A DNA stretch of 64,000 bases from Leptospira kanakyensis (GTDB lineage: Bacteria > Spirochaetota > Leptospiria > Leptospirales > Leptospiraceae), in the NCBI RefSeq assembly GCF_004769235.1, contig NZ_RQFG01000018.1, positions 1-64,000 of the forward strand, in the 5' to 3' direction. A program made the position numbers and the translations under genes. Under the pieces are notes generated by a model. That model saw only the letters and a program-made list of their open reading frames with translations, was not told where the DNA came from and ran no database searches. Positions 52,524-61,951 of this stretch are shown piece by piece. Numbering within the stretch: position 1 is the stretch's first letter; the number at the start of each line of letters is the position of its first letter.

Positions 52524-54026
52524 TTAATAAACCAATACCCGATTGTTTCCAGAATCCGCAATGTACATCCGACCTTGTTTGTCAAAATGAACGGCAACAG
52601 GGCTTTTTAAGTTTTCTGCATTTGGATTGATACCGATTCCGCATGATCCATTATTATTATCTGCACCACAATTGAAGTTTCCAAATTGACCAACAACGGC
52701 AGAGGCTGACATTCCCGCAGTAAGATTCGTTCGAGGGTAAACTAACACTCGGTGGTGGATTTGGTCTGCTACAAATAAGTTTTCACTCTGATCCAAAGCA
52801 ACTGCAGAGGGATTATTTAAAGTATTGGTCGTCGGGCTACCAGGAGGTGCAAACGCTGTAAAAGTAAGTTGGCCATAAACTCTAATGGCAGCCGATGCCC
52901 CTTTCGGATAATAAACAACTCGATGACTTCCGGTATCTGCAATATAAATTCCACCTGTCGAATCAGTAACAACACCGTAGTTGGAGTTTAGGCCAGTCGC
53001 AGTTTGTGTAGCTCCGTTACTAACAAAATTCGGTTGTCCATACACTTCTGAAGGTAGGTTTGCATCTTTAGGGAAGTAAATTACACGACTGTCAAGGGAA
53101 TCAGCGAGATAGAATCCCCCAGTACTGTCCGGGCTCATGTGTATGGGTGTACCTAAAACTGATGCGGATGTTGGTCCTCCTCCTGCTGTTGTGAAATTCG
53201 GTACACCCAACGCTCTGACAGAGGAAGTACTATCATTCTGATAAACTAAGATTCGTTTGTTGGTTGAATCGGCCACAAAAAGTTGGTTTGATGCATCAAA
53301 AAAGATTCCTATTGGGGTACTTAGTGTTGTCGCGGCAATAGATATTGGTGTACTACAACTTAGATTTGAAGGAGCATTGGCAATATCACAAGTAAACAAC
53401 CCATGTTGTCCATACACTCTTGTAGCCGTTGTTTGGCCAGTTGGATAGTAAAGAACTCGATTGCCTGTCGTAATATAAACTCCACCAGAATTGTCGGTGG
53501 TTATACCTCTGGGACCAGATAGATTGTTCGCCGTCGTTGATCCTGCAGCACAACTCCCATTATTAGTATCTGCACCACAGGTGAAATTTCCAAATTGTCC
53601 GTACACTTTCGTTGCTATTAAATCCCGAATTTCGATAGAAATTTGGCTGACTGCAACTTTCTTACGGTAAACCGTATAACTTTTTCTTTCGAGAGGAGAG
53701 CCAGGAGTTCCAGAAAGGGCACCAGTGTTTGGATCTATGTACAAACCATTGGGAAGATTTGGTTGTATCGTTACTTCAGTTTTTTCACCTAATCTTGGTA
53801 ATACGGATATAGGAATGGATTTATAAAATGTAAAATCTGTGTATCTGTAAAAATCTCCCGTATTGACAATTTGCAGTTGGCAAAAACTACCTTCGATACT
53901 GGCTGAAACTATCAATTGTGGAAAAAAATCTTTGGATTTACTATCACAAGGATTGGATAAGGAAGCCATTTGGCAGTTCCCAGTGAGAGATAAAACCAAG
54001 GAAAGAAAAATCAGTCGTAAATTCAT
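52524..54026 (-). CDS. NHL-repeat lipoprotein (second tandem paralog)
   Basis: 500 residues. Lipobox SLTGNC (Cys18). Same layout as the paralog: NPCDSKSKDFFP near the start (the paralog has NNCDPKSDSYFE), an Ig-like LPNGLYIDPNTGALSGTPGSP, then NHL blades with LFVADSTNKRILVYQ, IYIADTGSHRVVYYP and a final MYIADSGNNRVLVY. Cysteine loops NFTCGADTNNGSCAAG and NFNCGADNNNGSCGIG flank the propeller. Gene duplication with 170 bp between the copies. Confidence 0.82.
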   Translation of the reverse strand: MNLRLIFLSLVLSLTGNCQMASLSNPCDSKSKDFFPQLIVSASIEGSFCQLQIVNTGDFYRYTDFTFYKSIPISVLPRLGEKTEVTIQPNLPNGLYIDPNTGALSGTPGSPLERKSYTVYRKKVAVSQISIEIRDLIATKVYGQFGNFTCGADTNNGSCAAGSTTANNLSGPRGITTDNSGGVYITTGNRVLYYPTGQTTATRVYGQHGLFTCDIANAPSNLSCSTPISIAATTLSTPIGIFFDASNQLFVADSTNKRILVYQNDSTSSVRALGVPNFTTAGGGPTSASVLGTPIHMSPDSTGGFYLADSLDSRVIYFPKDANLPSEVYGQPNFVSNGATQTATGLNSNYGVVTDSTGGIYIADTGSHRVVYYPKGASAAIRVYGQLTFTAFAPPGSPTTNTLNNPSAVALDQSENLFVADQIHHRVLVYPRTNLTAGMSASAVVGQFGNFNCGADNNNGSCGIGINPNAENLKSPVAVHFDKQGRMYIADSGNNRVLVY

Positions 54027-54030
54027 CTAT

Positions 54031-54552
54031 TTAAGAATTTGAATCCATCCCTTCTAATTTTGCCACATAAGGCAAGTTACGGTACTTACCTTGGTAGTCC
54101 AAACCATATCCTACAAGAAAATCGTCCTCGATGATGAATCCTGGATAATCAACTGGGATATGAGGATTGGCTTTCGATTTTTTCCAGAAGAGAGTAGCGA
54201 CTTTTAAGTCTTTGGGATTTTGTTTTCCCACTTCTTCGAGTAAGTATTCGAGAGTTTTTCCCGTATCCACAATGTCTTCCACAAGTAGAACAGATTTGTT
54301 TTTTACAGATTTTTTTAGTTCTTTGGTGATTTTTAAATTTCCAGAAGTGGTTGTGTCTCCATAAGAAGACGCAGCCATAAAGTCGACCTCATGGGGGATG
54401 GCAATGCTACGGCAAAGATCCGCTGTGAATATAAATCCACCATTGAGGATTCCAATCACAACTAAGTCCTTACTTAAGAAATCGCGTGAGATCTCACGTG
54501 CGAGTTCTTCTACCCTTTGGTGGATTCGTTCTTCTGAATATAAAGGTTTCAT
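54031..54552 (-). CDS. hpt: Hypoxanthine phosphoribosyltransferase
   Basis: About 173 residues from the ATG at 54552, whose ATGA overlaps the stop of sixA; the longer frame to 54597 is rejected. It salvages hypoxanthine (and guanine) with PRPP. PRPP-binding motif VLLVEDIVDTGKTL is intact, as are VVIGILNGGFIF, the YGDTTTSG loop, and FLVGYGLDYQGKYRNLPYVA near the end. Cytosolic purine salvage. Cotranscribed with the upstream sixA gene. Confidence 0.93.
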   Translation of the reverse strand: MKPLYSEERIHQRVEELAREISRDFLSKDLVVIGILNGGFIFTADLCRSIAIPHEVDFMAASSYGDTTTSGNLKITKELKKSVKNKSVLLVEDIVDTGKTLEYLLEEVGKQNPKDLKVATLFWKKSKANPHIPVDYPGFIIEDDFLVGYGLDYQGKYRNLPYVAKLEGMDSNS

Positions 54553-55061
54553 TCTTTGCCTATTTGTCCAGGGATCCAAAAAACTGCCAATTGGCAACTT
54601 CCCCAGCTAAGATCTTTCCACGATTCATTAGAAAAACTCAAGCCGAGAAATGAGGCCGTGGGAAATTTCTGAAATTTTGTGTGAGAGGATTCTCCAAAAA
54701 GTAAGGCAGATCCAAGCTCCTCTAACCCAGGATTGTGTCCCACAAGACAAACAGAACGTACGGAAGGTGAAAGGCCATGGAGTAAAAACAAAAGGTCTTC
54801 CTTGTCTGCATCGTAGATGGCTTCCCTTAAATCCGGTTTGGGAAAACGAAGGATTTCTTTGCGAAGAGAGGCATATGTCTTAAGTGTTCGTTCGGCAGGA
54901 GAAACCAAACATTGGTCAAATTCAAATCGGCTTTCTTTTAGATATTCCCGTAAGGCTTTGGCTTGTTCCTTTCCTCGTTTGGAAAGGGAACGTTCCAAAT
55001 CAGAATCATAAGGTTCATCCCATTCTGATTTGGCATGGCGAAGTAAATAGATTTGTTTCAT
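54549..55061 (-). CDS. sixA: SixA-type phosphohistidine phosphatase
   Basis: 170 residues, histidine-phosphatase superfamily. The RHAKSEW motif has catalytic H9; a second His is in VGHNPGLEEL. SixA dephosphorylates HPt or phosphotransfer-histidine proteins in signalling chains. It overlaps hpt by 4 bp and lies next to a response regulator/histidine kinase pair, which is suggestive but not proof of function. Confidence 0.85.
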   Translation of the reverse strand: MKQIYLLRHAKSEWDEPYDSDLERSLSKRGKEQAKALREYLKESRFEFDQCLVSPAERTLKTYASLRKEILRFPKPDLREAIYDADKEDLLFLLHGLSPSVRSVCLVGHNPGLEELGSALLFGESSHTKFQKFPTASFLGLSFSNESWKDLSWGSCQLAVFWIPGQIGKE

Positions 55062-55106
55062 ACTGATAGATTAGTCGAAACAAATGACTTTGAAATCACG
55101 AAACGA

Positions 55107-55703
55107 CTATTTTTGTATTTCTTTTTCGTATTTGGAAATGAGTTCGTTGTTGTTTTTACAGGAGAATTTTGTCCGCATTTGGTTGAGATGGTATTCTACT
55201 GTTTTTCTCGATTTTTGAATTCGATCTGCCACTTCGTTTTGAGACAAACCTTGTACAAGTAAATTCAGGATTTCCATTTGGAAAGCGGAGAAAGGAAGTT
55301 GGACTTTACTCACTCCATCGGATACAAATGAGCCACCTTTCATCACAAGATCAATGACTTCTGGCAATTTAGAGATAGGATCTGATTTTAACATATACCC
55401 ATCGGCCTTGGCTTTGAGGGCATCTTCTACATAGACTCGGCTTCCATGCAAAGAAAAGATGATGACTTTTGTGGGTTGGTGTTTTTCTTTAATTTCACGC
55501 AAAACATCGATGCCATTCCGATCCGGTAAGTCGATGTCCAGAACCAAAACATGGATGGGATTAGATTCTAAAAAATGAAACAAATCAGCAGCAGTTCGAA
55601 ATTCTCCGGCAAGAGAAAAGAAAGGATTGGATTTCAGGATAGATATGATTCCTTCTGTGACAACGGAATGATCTTCTAAGATGGCAATTTTAACGGATTC
55701 CAC
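55107..55703 (-). CDS. LuxR/NarL-type response regulator
   Basis: 198 residues: receiver domain (about 1-120) with acidic start IAILEDHS, phosphoacceptor D56 in LVLDIDLPDRNG, and lysine in YMLKSD; C-terminal LuxR-type HTH (LNLLVQGLSQNEVADRIQKSRKTVEYHLNQM). Probably phosphorylated by the divergent hybrid kinase. The two start codons are only 6 bp apart on opposite strands, so promoters must lie inside the partner's coding region or the starts be further in. Confidence 0.92.
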   Translation of the reverse strand: MESVKIAILEDHSVVTEGIISILKSNPFFSLAGEFRTAADLFHFLESNPIHVLVLDIDLPDRNGIDVLREIKEKHQPTKVIIFSLHGSRVYVEDALKAKADGYMLKSDPISKLPEVIDLVMKGGSFVSDGVSKVQLPFSAFQMEILNLLVQGLSQNEVADRIQKSRKTVEYHLNQMRTKFSCKNNNELISKYEKEIQK

Positions 55704-55709
55704 AGCCTC

Positions 55710-58148
55710 ATGATTCTCAGCGCATTCTTCTCATCCATCCAAAAATCTTTCTGGGACTTACTTATTTTTTGTAGTTATCCCTTAATTTTGCTCTTCATCA
55801 TTTTGGGCACCACCTCCTGCCGGTTTGATGCTTATCCAACCTTACTGGCAAAAGATGGTGTTCTCGATGCTCGCACTGCCAACTTTTCAGGGGAAACTAT
55901 AAACCTTACTGGGAAATGGGAATTTTATTGGAACGAGTTTTTAGATCCTAAGGCCGAATCTCCCGAACGTAAATCTTATCTAAAAGTAGGAGTTCCTTGG
56001 TTTTCTCAGGAGAACGAAGATGGAGAGGATTACCCTAGTTTTGGATTTACAACGTATCGCCTAACAGTTCTTCTTCCAGAAGAAGACAATACTTCGGATA
56101 AAGAACCTTATGCACTTCTAGTTCCCGTTTTACATAGCGCCTATAAGATGTATTTGAATGGGGAACTGATTGCTGAGAATGGAAACATTGCAAAATCAGC
56201 AAAAGATCATATTCCTTCTTTCCAAATCAAAATTGTTCCTTTAAAGGGAATCACTAAAAAATTAGATTTGGTCGTTCATGTTTCCAATTTCTCTCATAAG
56301 TATGCAGGCATTCATGGAATCATTCGTTTTGGAAAGTTACAAAATATCATTCGTATCTGGAATGTAAATTATACAGTGACATGGATTCTTATGATTTTTA
56401 TGGCACTCCTTGCCATATATCATGCGTTAGTTTATTTTATCAATCGTTCCGAACGAAATGCGCTCCGAATGGCCTTTGTTTATTTGGGAATTTTGATTTT
56501 AGCATCCACACTCATCGAAACAAAAATTCTATTTAACCTTTTTCCCGATGAATACTGTGTTCCTTTGTTTCGACTCTCTCGCCTTGGTATTATTTTGATT
56601 ATGTATTTTGGAGCATACATTCTTCTGAATTTAACGCAAATGCGTTTTTTCAGGCGTATGATCAGTTTTTTGAAACTTTATGCTTTGGTATTTTTTGGAG
56701 TAGCCGTTTTGACTCCTGTATCCCATTTAGCAGAGATTTCTTTTTATTTCGAATCGGCATCCGCTGTATTTGTATTTTTAGGTTTGATCTCAGTGTCCGT
56801 TGCTTTGTACTTCCAAAGAAAAGAAAGTCGATTGTACTTCTTTAGTTTAATTTTGGCAATCATCGGTGGACTCATCGATTTATTTTTGATCACCAATCCT
56901 AATTTTGGGTATAGGCCGATGGGTCTTGTTTCCCTGTATTTGTTTATTTTTCCACAGACACTCGGTGTGACTTTTGGACTTGTACGTGTTTACAAAAGAT
57001 CCGAATCTTTATCAAAAGAATTGTACAAAAGAAAAGAAGCCCTCGAGAAAAAAGTCAAAGCACGTACTTTGGAATTGGAAAAGGCAAACCGTTGGAAAGC
57101 AAACTTTGTTTCTCTCATTTCGCATGACTTACGTTCGCCGCTGAATAGTGTGAATCAAATCTTAGATGTAATCGATTTTAGTTTTAGTGAATCTAGCGAA
57201 GAAGAAAAAAAGAAATTCTTAGAAATTTGTAAAACGGGAGTCACCCAGTCCCTTCGTATGTTGGAACAACTTCTGGATGTCAGTCGGTTTGATGCCATTG
57301 GGACAAAACTCATCCAAACTCGATTTTGTGTGAACGAACTACTGAACGAAATCATTGAATCTGTGGAACCACTCGCTACTCTCAAAGGGATTCGAATTCA
57401 GAAAGAAACTCCTATCCAAGCAGAAATCATAGCCGACAGAACTTTGATTGGTGAAGTTTTTAAAAATATCTTAACCAATTCCATTAAGTATTCTTATCTT
57501 AATTCTGAAGTTTGGGTCGGTATTTCTTACAAAGGGAAATGGCTTTCCGTCGAAATTCGTGACCGCGGACTTGGGATGAGCGAAGAACAAATCCACAAAC
57601 TCACCGGTGAAGAAAATATCAAAAGTCTTCCAGGAACAGCAGGGGAGAGGGGAACCGGGCTCGGTTTACAACTTTGTATGAATATCCTCGAAGCCCATTT
57701 CGGAAAACTTCGTATCAAGTCAGTACTCGGAGTGGGTTCTTCTTTTGAAATTTCTTTATCTAAGAGTACCAAGTCTGTCCTTCTTGTGGACGACTCTGGA
57801 AACTTTAGGTCAGACTTAGCGGAGGTTATGCGAAGAAATCAATGGATTGTGATCGAAGCAGGAAACGGGGAAGAGGCTTTATCACATCTCTCTCGGATCA
57901 CACCATCTCTACTCATCACCGATTTACAAATGCCTGGGATGAATGGAATATCCTTAATTCATGAATGGGAAGGCCGCCGCCACAAAGACCAAAAAATTCC
58001 TATCATTTTGATTAGTTCGGACGCCCCTCTTTCTGGTGGTGATAAATTTTTAGAAGAAGAGGGATTGGAATCTATTGTTTCTGCTTATCTTTCGAAAATG
58101 TATAAGGCAGAGGATCTCTGCCAACAAATAGAATTTATTTTACCCTAA
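55710..58148 (+). CDS. Hybrid histidine kinase with 7TM-DISM sensor
   Basis: 812 residues. An N-terminal anchor is followed by a DISM-type extracellular domain (LTGKWEFYWNEFLDP, about 60-210), seven transmembrane helices (about 225-415), a coiled coil, HisKA with FVSLISHDLRSPLNS (H472), HATPase with NILTNSIKYS and GTGLGLQL, and a C-terminal receiver with LLITDLQMPGMNG (D738). The ligand is unknown; DISM sensors often bind small carbohydrates. Partner regulator is the divergent LuxR-type protein. Its end overlaps the DUF1569 gene by 9 bp. Confidence 0.92.
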   Translation: MILSAFFSSIQKSFWDLLIFCSYPLILLFIILGTTSCRFDAYPTLLAKDGVLDARTANFSGETINLTGKWEFYWNEFLDPKAESPERKSYLKVGVPWFSQENEDGEDYPSFGFTTYRLTVLLPEEDNTSDKEPYALLVPVLHSAYKMYLNGELIAENGNIAKSAKDHIPSFQIKIVPLKGITKKLDLVVHVSNFSHKYAGIHGIIRFGKLQNIIRIWNVNYTVTWILMIFMALLAIYHALVYFINRSERNALRMAFVYLGILILASTLIETKILFNLFPDEYCVPLFRLSRLGIILIMYFGAYILLNLTQMRFFRRMISFLKLYALVFFGVAVLTPVSHLAEISFYFESASAVFVFLGLISVSVALYFQRKESRLYFFSLILAIIGGLIDLFLITNPNFGYRPMGLVSLYLFIFPQTLGVTFGLVRVYKRSESLSKELYKRKEALEKKVKARTLELEKANRWKANFVSLISHDLRSPLNSVNQILDVIDFSFSESSEEEKKKFLEICKTGVTQSLRMLEQLLDVSRFDAIGTKLIQTRFCVNELLNEIIESVEPLATLKGIRIQKETPIQAEIIADRTLIGEVFKNILTNSIKYSYLNSEVWVGISYKGKWLSVEIRDRGLGMSEEQIHKLTGEENIKSLPGTAGERGTGLGLQLCMNILEAHFGKLRIKSVLGVGSSFEISLSKSTKSVLLVDDSGNFRSDLAEVMRRNQWIVIEAGNGEEALSHLSRITPSLLITDLQMPGMNGISLIHEWEGRRHKDQKIPIILISSDAPLSGGDKFLEEEGLESIVSAYLSKMYKAEDLCQQIEFILP

Positions 58149-58709
58149 CACTCGTTCCATGTGATTTTTGATATGAAGGCTATGTGCCACATCATATTCT
58201 TCTTTGGTGAGTTCTCCATAAGCAAAATGAGGTCTTAAGGACGATTCTTTTGTTTTGGAAAAATCATCAATGGCTTGGATGAGTCTTATGATTCCGGCTT
58301 TGACTTCTGTGGCATTGGAAATGTCTTCTGCCCCAGGGATGGGTTCTTCTAGTCCGTGATTCATTTTGTTTTTGAATGCAAAAATAGAAAAGGCTACCTT
58401 CCCAATGGAACCACGAAAGATAGCGGACTTCATTTCTGGATATCCTTTGAGAGAATATTCAATGCTTTGGGCACAGTGGGCAAATACCTTTCCAACACTC
58501 CAATTCCCCGAAAGTTTGATCCCTTCGGGATCGGATTGTAAACTGACAAACAATTCACGAAGGTCAGCAAGATCATCAGCTTCAGCCCAAGGGGATTCTT
58601 TGGAGGGATCTTCTTTTGTATTTCCCTCCGTTGTCCCCTCCGCTCGAAGTGGGATTTGGAGGATGGTATAAGACAAGGCTGTTTTTTTTAAGAACTCTTT
58701 ACGTTTCAT
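58140..58709 (-). CDS. DUF1569 protein with TAT-like signal
   Basis: 189 residues. Starts MKRKEFLKKTALSYTIL, a Tat-type-looking signal lacking the double arginine, so probably exported or cleaved unclearly. The rest matches DUF1569: WSVGKVFAHCAQSIEYSLKG, YGELTKEEYDVAHSLHIKNHM with the metal-ligand-like histidines of the DinB fold. Function unknown. The stop lies 9 bp inside the convergent kinase gene, and its start shares a base with the TerC stop at 58709. Confidence 0.75.
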   Translation of the reverse strand: MKRKEFLKKTALSYTILQIPLRAEGTTEGNTKEDPSKESPWAEADDLADLRELFVSLQSDPEGIKLSGNWSVGKVFAHCAQSIEYSLKGYPEMKSAIFRGSIGKVAFSIFAFKNKMNHGLEEPIPGAEDISNATEVKAGIIRLIQAIDDFSKTKESSLRPHFAYGELTKEEYDVAHSLHIKNHMERVLG

Positions 58710-59449
58710 TAGAACTTTCCTTTTAAGTTGATGGGTTTTTCCGGTTTGGAGCGGAGTTTCATATTTAGGAATTCAACGATCACAGAAAAACACATAGCAA
58801 AGTAAATATAACCTTTAGGGATATGTAATTCCAAACCTTCCCCAAGAAGTGCCACACCAATCAAAATTAAAAAACTAAGGGCTAAAATTTTAATTGTAGG
58901 GTGTCTGTCCACGAAGTCGGAAATACTCCCACTGGATAACAACATAAAGCCCACAGACAAAACTACCGCCGTAATCATCACACCTAATTGGTCAGTCATA
59001 CCCACAGCGGTGATGACTGAATCCAAAGAGAACACAATGTCTAAAATCATAATTTGGATGATGACTTTGGTAAAGGAAACACGTTTGCCAGTTCCTTCTT
59101 CGGACTCAGATTCTCCTTCTAGTTTGTGATGGATCTCTGTTGTGGACTTGGCGATAAGAAAGAGTCCTCCCAAAATCAGAATGATGTCTCGGCCGCTGAT
59201 CGCGTGGTTGATGATTGTAAAAACCGGAGCCGTGAGTTTCATAATCAGAGAAAGTGAAAATAGCAAAAGAATTCGTGTCCCCATAGCGAGCACCAAACCA
59301 ATTTGGCGAGCCGACTTTTGTTTTGTTTTTGGCAACCGAGAAGAAAGGATGGAGATAAAGATAATATTATCGATCCCCAAAACAATTTCCAAAGCAGTTA
59401 GGGTAAAGAGCGCAAGCCATACCGATGGGTCTGAGAGAATTTCAATCAT
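58709..59449 (-). CDS. TerC-family integral membrane protein
   Basis: 246 residues, seven or so helices. The family signature is clear: LTALEIVLGIDNIIFISIL near the start and the second GxDxxx-type motif LDIVFSLDSVITAVGMT in the middle, with acidic residues in the membrane. TerC proteins are linked to manganese export or metalation of exported proteins. A charged cytosolic loop (HHKLEGESESEEGTGKR) separates the halves. It probably forms a transcript with the DUF1569 gene (1-bp overlap). Confidence 0.88.
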   Translation of the reverse strand: MIEILSDPSVWLALFTLTALEIVLGIDNIIFISILSSRLPKTKQKSARQIGLVLAMGTRILLLFSLSLIMKLTAPVFTIINHAISGRDIILILGGLFLIAKSTTEIHHKLEGESESEEGTGKRVSFTKVIIQIMILDIVFSLDSVITAVGMTDQLGVMITAVVLSVGFMLLSSGSISDFVDRHPTIKILALSFLILIGVALLGEGLELHIPKGYIYFAMCFSVIVEFLNMKLRSKPEKPINLKGKF

Positions 59450-59523
59450 AACGTATCCTAAAGTTCAAAAAATGAAAAATGAATCAATCTAAATCTATAG
59501 TTAGGGGACAGGTAAGTATAAAA

Positions 59524-60957
59524 CTACCGTCTATAAAAATACCAACCCGCGCATTCTTCCACGAGCCTTGTTCCCTTCCACAAATCCAAATTTTCTTTGT
59601 TATCTGTAATCCCCCAAGAAAATTCATCGAAAGGTTTTCCCCCTAGGCCCTTGTCCCAAGTTTGGTTGGAAATCCAGGGATAGTAGACCCCTTCTTTGGT
59701 AAAAGGAACCAGAGTCCAATTTTTTTCGGAAAAGGCATAACTGTATTTGATGGGCCAATAAGTGGCCGCTCCCGGAATGTTCGGGTCAAACTTAGATAAA
59801 CATTCCATTCGGTGGGCCCGTTTGGTTTCTCCTTCCTGGACCTTTTTGGCGAGAAGGGGGTATTTATCATTATAAAAGAAAACTATCCCGAGAAACAAAA
59901 CTAAGGTGGCGATGCGCCGAACGAGTGGTAACATAAGAACCAACCGAACGATGATAAAGATCATACAAAATGGCAAAAATAACAAGTAGCGAAAGTTAGG
60001 TTCTATTTGGAAAATAAATAAAGCAATCACCGAAAGAAAAGGTAAAAAAAGAAAAACCAAATCTAAAAAATGTTTTTTAAGTTCTAAACGAAGAAATAAA
60101 AATAAAACATAGAAAATACAAAGTACAAAATATAAGTAATACCAATCAGCAAAGATTGAATGTTCGGTGACAGAACGAACCACTCCTGAAATCCAAAGTT
60201 TAGGATCATTAGAAACCAAATCAATTGCAGTTTGGATTCGTTCCATCGTGGGAAGTTCTTTGGCGGTTAAAATTCCAATGCCTAACTTTCTGATTCCTTG
60301 TTGCCAAACCTTACCCAAACCAAATCCAAGAAAAACCAAACCAATCGGATAAATGGATTTTTTTCGCAAATGGATGATTGTATACACGAATAGAAAAGGG
60401 GCAACATTCACAAAATACCAATATTCAGAAATCCAAACAAGGGAAATCAAAATGAGAAATCGGAAACTTTGGATGCGATTTTTAGAATCCCAATGATTGA
60501 TTTCATACAGAGTGTAGGCAGCAAAGAAAAAGATCATGGCATGGAAGGCCGGTAAAAAAAACTGACCGAGACTATTTGGCAAAACCCCAGCCAATGCCAA
60601 AATTCCTAAAGAAAACAAATATGCCTTTTTTTCTTTGAAACCCAGAGCCTTTGCTAAATAAAAAGGCATCACAAAGGACAAAAATCCAAAAGCAAAATGA
60701 AACCAATACACAGACTTTAAAACTGGATACGTGAATACAGCAATTAAGATCTCGGGGAAAAGATAGGAACAAGGAGGAAGATTCCAACCTCGAACTCCCG
60801 TCCATCCTCCCACCCAAAAATCCCGGGCAAACAAATAGGGATAAAACACATCGCTATTGGTTCTTTCACCCAAATGGTTTTCATAAATGGCATCGTAAAA
60901 CAAATGAAAGGTGCCAAATAGAACCAAAAGTATTAAAATCGGTTTTAAATTTCTCAA
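59524..60957 (-). CDS. GT-C-like polytopic membrane protein
   Basis: 477 residues with about ten helices. N-terminal helix, then a large periplasmic loop beginning with an acidic stretch (DAIYENHLGERTNSDVFYPYLFARDF), the layout of GT-C glycosyltransferases; a soluble C-terminal domain (about 375-477, YWPIKYSYAFSEKNW) follows. Substrate not identifiable. The start overlaps the stop of the pseudouridine synthase gene by 4 bp. Confidence 0.6.
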   Translation of the reverse strand: MRNLKPILILLVLFGTFHLFYDAIYENHLGERTNSDVFYPYLFARDFWVGGWTGVRGWNLPPCSYLFPEILIAVFTYPVLKSVYWFHFAFGFLSFVMPFYLAKALGFKEKKAYLFSLGILALAGVLPNSLGQFFLPAFHAMIFFFAAYTLYEINHWDSKNRIQSFRFLILISLVWISEYWYFVNVAPFLFVYTIIHLRKKSIYPIGLVFLGFGLGKVWQQGIRKLGIGILTAKELPTMERIQTAIDLVSNDPKLWISGVVRSVTEHSIFADWYYLYFVLCIFYVLFLFLRLELKKHFLDLVFLFLPFLSVIALFIFQIEPNFRYLLFLPFCMIFIIVRLVLMLPLVRRIATLVLFLGIVFFYNDKYPLLAKKVQEGETKRAHRMECLSKFDPNIPGAATYWPIKYSYAFSEKNWTLVPFTKEGVYYPWISNQTWDKGLGGKPFDEFSWGITDNKENLDLWKGTRLVEECAGWYFYRR

Positions 60958-61892
60958 TAACTAGGACATTTCCTTTCAAAAGTTTTGAACCTTTCTGGAA
61001 AATCAAGTTCCACTAAGATTCGTTTGTCTGCAATGAAGGGATGTGGGAATTCCAATCGTTTGGCAAAAAGTAGCAGTCCGTACTGCGTATAATCTTTTGC
61101 CGAACGAGAGTACAAAGTATCTCCTACCACAGGACAGCCAATTTTTGACATATGAACACGGATTTGGTGGGTACGACCTGTTTCCAAACCCAGTTTCATC
61201 AAACTGTATTTACGTCCGGTTTGTGTTTGGACAATTTTTTCAGTTTTGTAATGGGTGACGGCCATTCGCCCATCTTCCCTTACACACATCTTCACTCGTT
61301 CGACGGGATGGCGACCAATGGGTAGATTGACAGTCCCTTCCGATTCCACAGGAGCTTGTAAAACCCAGGCGTAATACGTTTTATCCACAAGTCTATCTTG
61401 GAACATTTTAGAAAGTGCTGCATGGGCACGATCGGTTTTGGCAATGATGAGAACCCCTTCTGTGGGTTTGTCGAGCCTGTGCACAATTCCTGGACGACGT
61501 TCACCACCTGTGCCTGATAGGTTTTTGAATTGGTGGAGGAGACCATTCACAAGAGAAGGTTGGTCATCTCCCGGTCCACTGTGACAAGCAATCCCAGCTT
61601 TCTTATGGATAACCATAAATTCGTCCTCATCATAGAGAACAGGAATGTCCATGGGAATGGGTTCGAGTCTAGAAGGTGGCCTTGCGATCACATTCACGAC
61701 GTACTCTTCACCAAGAGTCACCTTATATCCGTTTTTAGTGGCCAGTTGTTCTTTGGTTTTGTTTGTCACAAATCCAGAATCAATCCACTTTTGAACGGTA
61801 GAACGGCTGAGATCGTCTCCGGCATTGTCTTTTAGAAAGACATCCAGGCGACTTTGGTCATAATCTTCGGAAACGGTTACAAATATTTGCAT
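60954..61892 (-). CDS. rluD: RluA/RluD-family 23S rRNA pseudouridine synthase
   Basis: 312 residues: S4-like domain at the N-terminus (SRLDVFLKDNAGDDLSRSTVQKWIDSG), then the catalytic domain with HRLDKPTEGVLII (catalytic D141), GRTHQIRVHMSKIGCPVVGDTLY. It converts uridines in 23S rRNA to pseudouridine; RluD site specificity is the best guess among RluA-type enzymes but not proven. Overlaps the next gene on the same strand by 4 bp. Confidence 0.85.
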   Translation of the reverse strand: MQIFVTVSEDYDQSRLDVFLKDNAGDDLSRSTVQKWIDSGFVTNKTKEQLATKNGYKVTLGEEYVVNVIARPPSRLEPIPMDIPVLYDEDEFMVIHKKAGIACHSGPGDDQPSLVNGLLHQFKNLSGTGGERRPGIVHRLDKPTEGVLIIAKTDRAHAALSKMFQDRLVDKTYYAWVLQAPVESEGTVNLPIGRHPVERVKMCVREDGRMAVTHYKTEKIVQTQTGRKYSLMKLGLETGRTHQIRVHMSKIGCPVVGDTLYSRSAKDYTQYGLLLFAKRLEFPHPFIADKRILVELDFPERFKTFERKCPSY

Positions 61893-61951
61893 TTTCGGTT
61901 GTTATCTAATGAAAAGAACTAAACTATGGAAACATTAAGGTAGGTCAACTG

